A stretch of 46,376 nt of DNA. Origin: Variovorax sp. CF079. Lineage in GTDB: Bacteria; Pseudomonadota; Gammaproteobacteria; Burkholderiales; Burkholderiaceae_C. Shown one piece after another: positions 7,268 through 14,410 of this stretch (the first letter of the stretch is position 1; each line of letters begins with the position of its first letter). The position numbers and the translations under genes were made by a program. The notes under the pieces were generated by a model. The model saw only the letters and a list, made by a program, of their open reading frames with translations. It had not been told where the DNA came from and searched no databases. Where the stretch lies: assembly GCF_900101545.1 (NCBI RefSeq), contig NZ_FMZU01000036.1, forward strand, positions 1-46,376, given 5' to 3'.

Positions 7268-7597
7268 CTAGCCCCAGGCGCGGGTTATCAATTCGTCCAT
7301 GGCATCGGTGATCTGTTGCCCGTGATCCGCGAGCGATTCGACGACAGCACCCAGGTGGTCAAGGGCCACAGAGACGGTTTGAAGTGGATTGAGTACCACC
7401 TCGACGCCACCGACACTGAAGATCGGGTTCATTCGAGACCCGGATATGGACGCGCCGCTCGGGGCGTTCTGGCGGAGAACCAGCGGGACTACAACGCGGC
7501 GACGATAGGCATCGAATCGCGCGGACTGGATGACCACGACGTAAGGAATGCTGTCCTTCTGGCTGCCCTTGTTGCGATGGACGTCGAATTGCGCCAT
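7268..7597 (-). CDS. ccdB: CcdB-family toxin
   Basis: A 109-residue protein with the CcdB fold signature: MAQFDVHRNKG start, a first strand pair SIPYVVVIQSARFDAYRRRV, the VVVPL segment, SRMNPIFSVGG near the middle, and a final helix with GQQITDAMDELITRAWG. CcdB poisons DNA gyrase. The length matches the family (about 101-110). The usual C-terminal Trp-Gly-Ile is nearly kept, as Trp-Gly. The gene begins 8 bases after the upstream antitoxin gene, in one operon. The antitoxin is Phd-like and not CcdA, which makes the pair a hybrid. Confidence 0.8.
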   Translation of the reverse strand: MAQFDVHRNKGSQKDSIPYVVVIQSARFDAYRRRVVVPLVLRQNAPSGASISGSRMNPIFSVGGVEVVLNPLQTVSVALDHLGAVVESLADHGQQITDAMDELITRAWG

Positions 7598-7605
7598 GGC
7601 GCGGG

Positions 7606-7872
7606 TTAGAGCGTCGAGTGTTCGTCAGCGAACGAACCGAACTTGTTGTCGAATTCGTTCCAGGCTTCCGCGCTGGCTGTTGCCCAGTCACGTTGAGCCT
7701 TCTGTTGGGTGTCACCGCGCGCTCGCGCCTCCTGAAGCTCTTTCATGTCTTGAGGGGAGATCATGTATGCAGCTGGTCGCCCATGGCGCGTGATGATGAT
7801 TGGCTCACGCTGTGCCTTGTCAAGAAGCTGTCCGAATCTGTTTTGCGCATCAACGGACGTGACAGTAATCAT
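7606..7872 (-). CDS. Phd/YefM-type antitoxin
   Basis: An 88-residue protein with the classic Phd/YefM N-terminal DNA-binding fold: VTSVDAQNRFGQLLDKAQRE, then IIITRHGRPAAYMISPQDMK. The acidic and helical C-terminal tail (SAEAWNEFDNKFGSFADE) is the presumed toxin-neutralising part. It precedes the CcdB-like toxin gene by 8 bases. An 18-bp near-palindrome at 7895-7912, 23 bases upstream of the start, is the probable autoregulatory operator. Confidence 0.8.
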   Translation of the reverse strand: MITVTSVDAQNRFGQLLDKAQREPIIITRHGRPAAYMISPQDMKELQEARARGDTQQKAQRDWATASAEAWNEFDNKFGSFADEHSTL

Positions 7873-7894
7873 GGTTCAATCCCGATGAAAATAG

Positions 7895-7912
7895 CTAACC
7901 TGTACAGTTTAG
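7895..7912. promoter_or_regulatory. Putative Phd operator
   Basis: CTAACCTGTACAGTTTAG is an 18-bp palindrome with one mismatched pair, centred on TGTACA, just upstream of the Phd-like start. Phd/YefM antitoxins bind such short palindromes to repress their operon. Confidence 0.5.
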
Positions 7913-8210
7913 CCCGGCCAGCTGCCCGACGTCCAGATGTGCCACGGACCGGAGCCGCCAACTGGTAGCTATGCGCTCGATCTGGCGCTCAGGCGAACAG
8001 CGCCGTCACCTGTGTCCGAGCGCTCACAATTCCACCTGGCTGGCCGGCAGGTGCGCTGGCGCGCTCTACTTCCGGCGCTGCGATGCCGAAGGCTTCCCGC
8101 TTGCCAAGATCGACTGGAGAGCAAAACCCCGACGAGACGCTCGAGCTCGCGGCATCGCGTGGGAGAGCTGCGATGGCCTCGGAAGGGGCGATCCATGGCG
8201 TTGTATTGAG
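7913..8210. other. Gap without an intact gene
   Basis: No intact coding sequence was recognised. Open frames here have no family-like pattern. The right edge carries the iteron-like element described next. Confidence 0.4.
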
Positions 8211-8273
8211 CCGATTAAAAGCTGGACAGTTGGCGGTCAGGCGTGTGGGAAAAACCGAGCGGCCCCTGCTCCT
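8211..8273 (-). repeat. Iteron-bearing repeat element, copy 1
   Basis: The minus strand contains GTCCAGCTTTTAATCGG (8227-8211), identical to the best iteron of the origin at 14286. The flanking part CGTGTG-GAAAAACCG-GCGGCCCCTGCT (plus strand, to about 8273) recurs at 9938-10008. The iteron may be a stray Rep-binding site; an IS21-like element end is an alternative. Confidence 0.55.
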
Positions 8274-8518
8274 ATCTGCCCGGTGAGTCCGCGAAGGCGA
8301 ACGTCCGTCACGTCAAATGGAACGAAGTCGGAATTGCGGACGCAAGGCAAGCTTCCCTGGCCTGCAGGCGCGACTTGCACCTCAAGGTCGGATCCGTAGT
8401 CGTTCGGTCCCTCCCTCGAATCGATCTCCCAAGTCGAAGGGTGGCAGAGATCGACCAGATGCTTGGAAGCTGTGCTGATCCGATGATTGCGGTCAACGAT
8501 TGGGAAGTCTGCGGACAT
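8237..8518 (-). pseudogene. DUF4365-like N-terminal fragment
   Basis: A 93-residue frame containing FPIVDRNHRISTASKHLVDL and TWEIDSREGPNDYGSDLEVQ. The DYG-DLEVQV pattern resembles the start of the nuclease-like DUF4365 domain (usually DYGIDLEVE). Family members are several hundred residues long, and this one loses similarity after LEVQV, so it looks like a fragment. Function is unknown; the family is associated with defence loci. Evidence is limited to the short motif. Confidence 0.35.
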
Positions 8519-8584
8519 GCCGAGTGTTGGTACAAGGTTCCCCCGCGGCGGCGCGATGGCGTTGGAGCGGGAAGTTGCTTTTTG

Positions 8585-8979
8585 TCAGATGAGCTTGGAG
8601 GCTTTCGCGAGGTAGGCCGCCGTCTGCGGCAAGCCGCGCAGCTCGAGCGCCTTGACCAACTCCTCAGCGGAGCGCGCTGGATTTGTCCAACTCGCTCGCA
8701 TCTCCTTGATGGCAAGTCGAGCCCGGCGACCAGCTTTTCGTACCCGACGACCAGGCAGTCCGGCACCGCATCGCGCATGAGGCTGACGGTCCGTTCGATG
8801 GCTTGCGCCTGCTCGGGCCGCTTCTCAAGCAGGTTGCGCGTCCACTCTTCTTCGATGGTGGCGCTCCAGCGCGCGTGATAGAGGCCGGCGAACGTGAGCC
8901 GCATCAGCACGTCTCGTACGAGTTGCGGGTACAGCACGCACGCGTCGAGGATCGCGGTGAACCGCTCGGAGCCCGCCAT
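8585..8979 (-). pseudogene. PIN-domain toxin with internal deletion
   Basis: The N-terminal half is a normal PIN protein of the VapC-like PIN_3 type: FTAILDACVLYPQLVRDVLM (first catalytic Asp), SATIEEEWTRNLL (catalytic Glu) and VPDCLVVGYEKLVAGLDLP. The next element should be a DPDDRHVLAAA-type motif with the remaining acidic residues, but it is gone. After a frame change the C-terminal tail resumes as RASWTNPARSAEELVKALEL, RGLPQTAAYL and a stop at 8585. So roughly 40 residues with catalytic acids were deleted. The antitoxin gene ends 3 bases before the start codon and is intact. Confidence 0.7.
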
Positions 8980-8982
8980 CGC

Positions 8983-9447
8983 CTAGAACTCGAATCCTGC
9001 CTCTTGGGATACGCGCGCCAGCTCGTCGAGCGCGGCGCGAGACTTCTCGCGCGACGCCGCCTGGTAGGCCAGCAGATCCTCGAACGCGATGCGCCGATGG
9101 CGGCCCACCTTCCGGTGCTTCAGCCTCCCCTCCTCAATCTCCTTGATCACGAACGGGCGCGAGACGTTCAGAATCGCGGCCGCCTCCTGCGTGGTCAACT
9201 CCGCCTGCTGCGGCACCAGCATCAGCGGCTGGCGCGCGGCCATGGTGCGCAGCACATGCGCGAGCAGGTGCAGCGCCCGCGGCGGCAGCTTCAGGACTGG
9301 CGCCGCTTGGGTCGCATCGTCGAGGTCCAGGGTGACATCGATATGGTCAGCCTTGGAATGATCCAACGCCATCACCAGGCACTGATGCGCAGCCGCCGCC
9401 ATCTCCGCCTCGGCTTGCGTGGCAGGTTCCAGCACTTCGCTCGTCAT
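8983..9447 (-). CDS. Excisionase-type HTH antitoxin of the PIN module
   Basis: A 154-residue protein whose second half holds an HTH_17/excisionase domain: AELTTQEAAAILNVSRPFVI followed by EEGRLKHRKVGRHRRIAFED, then a helix ending in the acidic tail ELARVSQEAGFEF. The N-terminal half (LPPRALHLLAHVLRTMAARQ) is helical and probably mediates dimerisation. The ATG at 9447 has an AAGGAGAAA ribosome site; the ATG at 9540 adds an unrelated lead. It directly precedes the PIN toxin, whose catalytic core is deleted, so this antitoxin may now be an orphan repressor. Confidence 0.7.
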   Translation of the reverse strand: MTSEVLEPATQAEAEMAAAAHQCLVMALDHSKADHIDVTLDLDDATQAAPVLKLPPRALHLLAHVLRTMAARQPLMLVPQQAELTTQEAAAILNVSRPFVIKEIEEGRLKHRKVGRHRRIAFEDLLAYQAASREKSRAALDELARVSQEAGFEF

Positions 9448-9937
9448 TTCGCTTTCTCCTTGCAGTTGCTTCAACACGGCTTCCAGCCTCTTAAGGGGCC
9501 GTGGGGTGATGATGATGAGGCCTAAACGCAGTAGACGCAATATTCGTAGTAATCGAAAGAACTATCACGCGTGGAAATCCGTTCGGCGGTGCCGGATAGC
9601 CAGCGCTCACTCCGGCGACCGTCTCAGGGACAGCAGGGCGTGCGACGCCGAGAGCGACTCCCGCGCTCTCCCCTTCAACCCCACCGGGCGGGGCGGGCGT
9701 CTTCACAGGCCTCGAACTGCTCGGCCTGCGGGAAATTCTCCATGCGCTGCGCTTACGCGATCGGCCAAGCCCTGCAGCGCCGGCGCCGCGGCGAATCGAT
9801 CCGGGTCGAGCAGGATCAGCCGCGCGGTCTGAATTTCTATTCCCGCCGCGGCGGCCGCGCCCTGCGAACTCGGCGTCATCGACATGGGGCGAGCTGCGGC
9901 GACGTCGGAAAGGAGGTCATGGCTTATTGAAGTTGCT

Positions 9938-10008
9938 CGATCAAAAGCTGGACACTTCCGGCCTTGGCGGCAAGACGTGTGAAAGAACCGCACGGCCCCT
10001 GCTGCCCT
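9938..10008 (-). repeat. Iteron-bearing repeat element, copy 2
   Basis: The minus strand carries GTCCAGCTTTTGATCG (9953-9938), one change from the consensus iteron. It is followed on the plus strand by a segment ending CGTGTGAAAGAACCGCACGG and CCCCTGCT that parallels copy 1 at 8211-8273. The two copies are in the same orientation, about 1.7 kb apart. Confidence 0.55.
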
Positions 10009-10078
10009 TCGCCAATGGCATGACGCCGAGTGGGCCAAGGATGATGGCGGCCGCAGCAATGCTCAGCATTCCTGGTGA

Positions 10079-10270
10079 CTGCATGCCCATGCCTTGGGCG
10101 TTTTGAACGGATTCAGCACCCCGAGCCGAACGGCCGGTCCGGTCCTGACCATTCCGGTTGCGGCGGTTGAGCCCAATGAGGTGTCCGCCGTCGAAGACAT
10201 CACGAGTCTCTCCGTCCCGCCGGGCCGTCCGGTGGCCTATTTCAGGATGCGGGAGCTGTCAAAGGAATAG
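10079..10270 (+). pseudogene. Open fragment of unknown protein
   Basis: Sixty-three codons and a stop encode GPVLTIPVAAVEPNEVSAVE, then DITSLSVPPGRPVAYFRMRE and LSKE. There is no plausible start codon. The composition is protein-like, suggesting the 3' end of a lost gene. The family is unrecognised. Confidence 0.3.
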
Positions 10271-10335
10271 TGCCGCATCGGCTCAACTACTGTGTCGCAT
10301 GACAGAAGTTGGGGCAAGAATCAGCGCATCTCGGA

Positions 10336-10449
10336 TTCCGTGAAACATTGCGCCTCCCAATTGGAGCAAGAATCCGTAAGACTTTTTCTGAAGTGCGACA
10401 ACAACTTAGCTTGCGCGCTGTGCCTTGGGCAAAAAATTGTTTCACGGAA
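10336..10449. repeat. 12-bp inverted repeat, 90 bp apart
   Basis: TTCCGTGAAACA (10336-10347) and TGTTTCACGGAA (10438-10449) are perfect reverse complements upstream of the gene at 10522. They could be paired binding sites for a regulator. The TTCCGTG half resembles the hipBA operators at 15932-16042. Confidence 0.45.
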
Positions 10450-10521
10450 ATCGGGAGCGGAAAAGCACTTTGGCAATAGCGGGCTGATAATTCGGTTATT
10501 CAGTAACCAAATCATTCAGGC

Positions 10522-11331
10522 GTGGCGCATTTGTCCTCCTTACCCACCGATCGTGCTTCAGAACAGGTTGTGGATCTCGGAGAATTCCGTGATGCCGCAT
10601 GGCCGGAAATCAGCAGTGTCGCGGACCTCGGGCGCATTCTGGTCATCTTGCACGGCGCCAGCGCGCCGTCAGAAGCAATGCTGAAAAAGTGGAGTGCAAG
10701 CGGCGAATTCAGGGAATGTCTCATCGCGTCGCGCGGGGAGGCCGACCCGGGCGGTCAGGATGGCGCGAACGCCAAGGGCACCGTGCTGCCTGGCAAACCG
10801 GGCCGGCCAGGACTGCGCCTGGCCACGGACAAAGCGATCGCACGGGTCTATGAGTTGTGGCCGCAGCTTGCGGACTCAGACCCGAAGGCCGTCTTCGAGG
10901 AAGCCGTGGCGCGCACGGCCCGCCAGCTGTCTGCGGTGCTGCGCCCGCTGATGCACGACCAGGTGGCACCTGCTGCGCCCGCTCACCGATTCCACGAAGC
11001 GGCGCCCGCGGCCGCGCCGCCCTCGGAGGAACTTGCAGAGTGGCAGCAGCGCATTGAGCAGGTGCTCTTGACGCTGGGTGACGACGTGCGAGAAATGCGG
11101 CGCGAGATGGCGCAGTTCGCTGCGCTGCGAAACAACCTGATTACCAGGCTTGACGAGGTGGTGGCGCGTTCCAGAGAGACTTTGCTCGCCACCGCGCGCG
11201 CGGACGGAGGCGGCGGCAACCCCATCGTCGAGGCTCGGCGCGACAGGGACATGGGAGTTCTGAAGTCGACGATCGATCAGATCCTGTCGTCGCTCGAGCG
11301 TCTCGAGGCGTCTCGCGGCTCGCAGTCATAA
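10522..11331 (+). CDS. Coiled-coil protein next to parS, possibly partition-associated
   Basis: A 269-residue protein starting at GTG. The first 65 residues include a helical segment (VADLGRILVILHGASAPSEA), followed by a basic linker (KPGRPGLRLATDKAIARVYE) and a long C-terminal coiled coil from about 170 to 262 (RIEQVLLTLGDDVREMRREM, TIDQILSSLERLEA). No enzymatic motif is seen. The order basic DNA-binding half plus coiled coil recalls KfrA-type plasmid proteins, though I see no specific match. It converges on parB, from which it is separated by the two parS-like palindromes and a terminator. A role in segregation or nucleoid organisation is inferred from position. Confidence 0.6.
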   Translation: MAHLSSLPTDRASEQVVDLGEFRDAAWPEISSVADLGRILVILHGASAPSEAMLKKWSASGEFRECLIASRGEADPGGQDGANAKGTVLPGKPGRPGLRLATDKAIARVYELWPQLADSDPKAVFEEAVARTARQLSAVLRPLMHDQVAPAAPAHRFHEAAPAAAPPSEELAEWQQRIEQVLLTLGDDVREMRREMAQFAALRNNLITRLDEVVARSRETLLATARADGGGGNPIVEARRDRDMGVLKSTIDQILSSLERLEASRGSQS

Positions 11332-11378
11332 GAGGCGTGAGGGTGGTTGCGGCCTGATCGCCGTCGCTGTTCGGAGGG

Positions 11379-11397
11379 GTGTAGTACGGTACTACAC
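11379..11397. other. parS: parS-like palindrome 1
   Basis: GTGTAGTAC-G-GTACTACAC is a perfect 19-bp palindrome with a single central base. An identical site with central C lies 67 bp downstream (centre to centre). Both lie immediately beyond the 3' end of parB, a usual place for ParB-binding centromere sites. Confidence 0.75.
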
Positions 11398-11445
11398 GCG
11401 GTTCGGTACCGACGACTTCCCCGCCCGGGTCGCTTCGATCGCGGG

Positions 11446-11464
11446 GTGTAGTACCGTACTACAC
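11446..11464. other. parS: parS-like palindrome 2
   Basis: GTGTAGTAC-C-GTACTACAC has the same arms as the site at 11379. Between the two lies a third, weaker palindrome (GTTCGGTACCGAC, 11401-11413). Confidence 0.75.
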
Positions 11465-11490
11465 CTCCCGATTCGGATATTCGAGGCCAA

Positions 11491-11519
11491 CAAAAAAGGC
11501 GCCCAAGGCGCCTTTTTTG
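11491..11519. terminator. Bidirectional rho-independent terminator
   Basis: AAAAAAGGCGCC-CAA-GGCGCCTTTTTT forms a perfect stem with A/T runs on both sides. It can end both the rightward coiled-coil gene and the leftward parAB operon. Confidence 0.9.
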
Positions 11520-11541
11520 TTTGTCCTGCGGGAATCTCTCT

Positions 11542-12588
11542 TTATCCTTCCGCTACAAACTGCTTGAGCAAACGGGCGAGCTCCAACTGACGCGCCGCGG
11601 TCAAGCCGACATGGATCCGGATGGAAGGCCGGGCTTCCCCATCGACCTTCATCGTCGCGATCGTCGTACCCGCCTTCTCGAAAGTCTGAATCGACGGGTG
11701 CGACGGGGCCCGCATTGCCGCCTGCGGCGACGTCAGCCGCGCAAAGATCTCCTTCGCGCTCATCGTGCCGCGGTCCGCCGCGATCTCGGCCGCCCGGGCT
11801 TCCAGTCCCGCGGGGTCGCTCTCCACCGCGGCCTTGAACGCCGTCGACCATCGAAACTGAAGATCCAGCGGTGACGCGAAGGCCTGCAGCACCGCCTGGG
11901 GCAGCCGCGCCAGCACCAGCGCCTTCGAGAGATTGGTCGGGTCCACGCCGATCGCGGTGGCCATCTGGCGCAAGGACGGATAGAGGCCGCGGTCCAGCGC
12001 ACGTGCGTACATCACGCCCTGCTCCCAGGCCGACAGATCGGCACGCTCCCGATTCTCGCGCTCCATCTCCTCGAACAGCGCACGATCGTCCAGGTTGTCC
12101 ACGAAAGCCAGAACCTGAAGTCCCAGCTGCAGACACGCCTCGTGCCGGCGATGGCCGAACACGATCTCGTACTTGGGACCATCGCCCGGACTCGCGATCG
12201 GGCGCACCTTGATGGGCTGGATATTGCCCCCGGCCTCCTTGATCTCGCGCTTGAGATCCTCGAAGTCCTCGAGTCGAAAACTCGACTCGTGGCGATTGGC
12301 ATAGTCGCTGCGCTTGATCTCGCGCGGGTCGAGCAAGCGCGTCGCCTTGGCGCCGTCCCAGGTGTGGAGCTCGGTCACGGCATCGTTCAGGCGCCCCTCG
12401 AGTTCCGCCGCCCGCGCGGCTTGCCCGCGCAGCAGGTCGTTCTCGCGCAGGAGTTCTGAACGCTGGTCGTTGGCCAGCGCCATCATGGCGCCCGGCGCCG
12501 TCTTCGGCTTGGTGACGTCGGGCGTGGGTGCCGCCACCGGCATCAACGATGCGAAGTCGATCTTGGAGGCCTTGTCTTTCAGTCCCAT
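11542..12588 (-). CDS. parB: ParB-family partition protein
   Basis: A 348-residue ParB. It has an N-terminal ParA-interaction lead and coiled region (ELLRENDLLRGQAARAAELE). The ParB/Srx CTPase domain follows, with the FGHRRHEA box (the GERRxRA equivalent) and MERENRERADLSAWEQG (ENxxR). Next is the HTH domain LRQMATAIGVDPTNLSKALV, and last a C-terminal dimerisation part IRIHVGLTAARQLELARLL. ParB binds parS, spreads as a CTP-dependent clamp and stimulates ParA. The gene starts one base after the parA stop (TGA-C-ATG). The presumed parS sites lie just downstream. Confidence 0.9.
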   Translation of the reverse strand: MGLKDKASKIDFASLMPVAAPTPDVTKPKTAPGAMMALANDQRSELLRENDLLRGQAARAAELEGRLNDAVTELHTWDGAKATRLLDPREIKRSDYANRHESSFRLEDFEDLKREIKEAGGNIQPIKVRPIASPGDGPKYEIVFGHRRHEACLQLGLQVLAFVDNLDDRALFEEMERENRERADLSAWEQGVMYARALDRGLYPSLRQMATAIGVDPTNLSKALVLARLPQAVLQAFASPLDLQFRWSTAFKAAVESDPAGLEARAAEIAADRGTMSAKEIFARLTSPQAAMRAPSHPSIQTFEKAGTTIATMKVDGEARPSIRIHVGLTAARQLELARLLKQFVAEG

Positions 12589-12589
12589 G

Positions 12590-13786
12590 TCAAACCACCG
12601 TTTCCAGAACCTGCCGCTCCGCCACCTGGTGCGCCCACACCGCTTCGATCTGCTGCTCGATCAACTCGCACATCCGATCGTAGGCAACCCGCGCCCGGGA
12701 AAATGTCTTGGAGTTCACCGAGCCGCGCGGCAGGTCATAGACGGTTCCGAACTCCGCGCTGGCGGTCGCCGCCACCGCGGTCTTCGGGATCTCGATCGGC
12801 AGCACCTTGTCGCCGTAGCCCTCGAGCACCCACTGGCGCACCACCGAGCTGGCCGTGTCCGAGGCCTCGACCCGCGACAACAGCACATCGATGAACTCGA
12901 AGCTCTTGTCCTTGCCACGGCTTCGGACCAGCTGGTTGCATAGGTCGGAGAACAGGTCCCAGAACTGGGCCGAGCTCGCGAAGTCGAGCGCGGAAGGGGG
13001 CAGGGGCATGATGACGCCGTCGGCCGCCATCAGCGCGTTGATCGTCACGTAGCTCAGGGACGGCGGGGTGTCGATCACGATCACGTCGTAGGCCTCGCGC
13101 GTCAGGTCCAGGCCGCGGTCCAGCACGCGCCAGAACTCGAAGCCCGCGTCCCTCGCCTGCCGCGCCGGCAGGTGGAATTCCGCGCCATAGAGAAGCGGCG
13201 CCGCGCAGACCAGGTCGATGTTCGGCCAGTAGGTCGGGCGGATCGCATACTGCAGGTTGTCCTGCTCCCCGGTGAACAGCGACATCGCCGTGTGCTCGGT
13301 CTCGACTTCGGCGTCCGGCAGCACCCCGAACAGGGTGGTGGCGGAGCCCTGCGGATCCAGGTCCAGCAACAGCACCTTGTGCCCGCGCATCGAGAGCCCC
13401 TGGGCCAGTGTGACCGCCGAGGTGGTCTTCGCCACGCCGCCCTTGAAGTTGGCGACGGTGATCGTGATGCCGGCGGCGCCCTCCGGCCGCAGGTGGTCGG
13501 CACGCAGCTCGCGGGCCCAGGCCTGGGCCTCCGCCATCGTCCATTCACGACTGTTGCCATGGATCTCGCCACTGGGCAGGTCGCCGCGCGTGAGCCGGTA
13601 AGCTATCTTGGACTTGTCGACCCCGCACAGCTCGGCCAATTGCACGGCCTTGAGCGTCGGCGCGGTCTTGGTGGCGGTCGGTGCCAGCATCGCAACCCGG
13701 ATGCGCTCCATCATGCCCGCGACCTTGTGCGCCTGGTGCTCGATGTCCTCGAGATTCTGGCGCCGGATGGTTTGCTTGATGTCCAC
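12590..13786 (-). CDS. parA: ParA-family partition ATPase (type Ia)
   Basis: A 398-residue ParA with an N-terminal winged-HTH region (LKAVQLAELCGVDKSKIAYR) before the ATPase. The ATPase has the deviant Walker A FKGGVAKTTSAVTLA (about residues 114-128), a Walker A' LLLDLDPQGSATTLF, and Walker B VIVIDTPPSLSYV. The extra N-terminal DNA-binding domain marks type Ia proteins, which also repress their own operon. Nested inverted repeats at 13804-13859, just upstream, are the likely operator. The length is normal for type Ia. It is the first gene of the parAB operon and divergent from rep, with the origin in between. Confidence 0.92.
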   Translation of the reverse strand: MDIKQTIRRQNLEDIEHQAHKVAGMMERIRVAMLAPTATKTAPTLKAVQLAELCGVDKSKIAYRLTRGDLPSGEIHGNSREWTMAEAQAWARELRADHLRPEGAAGITITVANFKGGVAKTTSAVTLAQGLSMRGHKVLLLDLDPQGSATTLFGVLPDAEVETEHTAMSLFTGEQDNLQYAIRPTYWPNIDLVCAAPLLYGAEFHLPARQARDAGFEFWRVLDRGLDLTREAYDVIVIDTPPSLSYVTINALMAADGVIMPLPPSALDFASSAQFWDLFSDLCNQLVRSRGKDKSFEFIDVLLSRVEASDTASSVVRQWVLEGYGDKVLPIEIPKTAVAATASAEFGTVYDLPRGSVNSKTFSRARVAYDRMCELIEQQIEAVWAHQVAERQVLETVV

Positions 13787-13803
13787 GAAGTCTGCCCCGG
13801 AAG

Positions 13804-13859
13804 TTGAAGAGTGCTGCGATTATGCCCATCACCTTCGTAAAAACGAAGAATCTTCAACA
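13804..13859. promoter_or_regulatory. Nested inverted repeats upstream of parA, candidate ParA operator
   Basis: Outer arms GTTGAAGA (13804-13811) and TCTTCAAC (13852-13859) enclose an inner repeat CTTCGT-AAAA-ACGAAG (13834-13849). The site lies 18-73 bases ahead of the parA ATG, where type Ia ParA proteins autoregulate. Confidence 0.55.
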
Positions 13860-13920
13860 ATCATCCTGCGCGGACGCTGCCCTGTGGCGGCCTTCGTATT
13901 CTGTTCTCCATCCACCTCTC

Positions 13921-14016
13921 CCGAGATTAAAAGATATTGAATACCTTAAAGAGATTAAGCCCCTGACAAATTCAATTTTCTCTTTATAAATCAATAACTT
14001 ACGAGACAATATTCGC
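13921..14016. other. AT-rich region of the origin (candidate DNA unwinding element)
   Basis: This is the most AT-rich stretch of the neighbourhood, with two GAGATTAA repeats (13922-13929 and 13950-13957). It directly abuts the iteron array, as expected for the melting region of an iteron origin. Confidence 0.65.
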
Positions 14017-14023
14017 GTGCGCC

Positions 14024-14301
14024 GTCCGGGTTTTGATCGCTTGCGTCCAGCTTCTAATCGCATCTGTCCAGACTCTGATCGGCAACCGTCCAGCCGGTGA
14101 CGCGATACCTCGCAGCTTATCCACAGCAGTGCTGAGGCCCCAAAATCTGCCCGTTTGCCTTCGCAAGAGGGCAATGTCCAGGTTCTAACCGCCCCAATGA
14201 AGACCGTCAGAACAGGCTGCGAGGCGAACTGTCCGGGTTTTAATCGGGCCGGCTGATGCCCCCGAGGCAGGGGAGTTCACCAAGTGTCCAGCTTTTAATC
14301 G
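14024..14301 (+). other. oriV: Iteron array with DnaA box (oriV)
   Basis: Seven direct copies of a 16-bp motif, consensus GTCCAGCTTTTAATCG, begin at 14024, 14045, 14066, 14088 (degenerate), 14176, 14231 and 14286. The first four are spaced 21-22 bp (two helix turns). The last three are spaced exactly 55 bp, and 14066 lies 110 bp before 14176. The vacant 55-bp step (14121) is occupied by a consensus DnaA box TTATCCACA (14117-14125). With the AT-rich element on the left and the Rep_3 gene on the right this is a complete iteron-type replication origin. Confidence 0.88.
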
Positions 14302-14375
14302 GGCCCGGTTCTGATTGTCGACCCCTCGCGCCCAGCGCGGGAGAGAGGGTGCCGGCAGTCCGGTGATTCCGCTTG

Positions 14376-14395
14376 TGTCCAATCGGAGTTGGACA
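14376..14395. promoter_or_regulatory. Inverted half-iteron operator of rep
   Basis: TGTCCAA-TCGGAG-TTGGACA is a perfect 7-bp inverted repeat. The TGTCCA arm matches the first half of the iteron, and the site lies 15 bases before the rep ATG. Rep_3 initiators typically bind such inverted half-iterons as dimers to repress their own gene. Confidence 0.7.
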
Positions 14396-14410
14396 TACGA
14401 TCAGGTCCTC

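Larger units (their letters stand above)
9448..10521. other. Long stretch of decayed sequence
   Basis: There is no intact gene. It contains iteron-element copy 2 (9938-10008), a 64-codon open fragment at 10079-10270, a 12-bp inverted repeat (10336-10449) and a leftward helical stretch AAGIEIQTARLILLDPDRFA near 9770-9840 that I cannot assign. The final 70 bp before 10522 are AT-richer and include GGTTA-TTCAG-TAACC (10494-10508), probably the promoter of the next gene. Confidence 0.45.
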
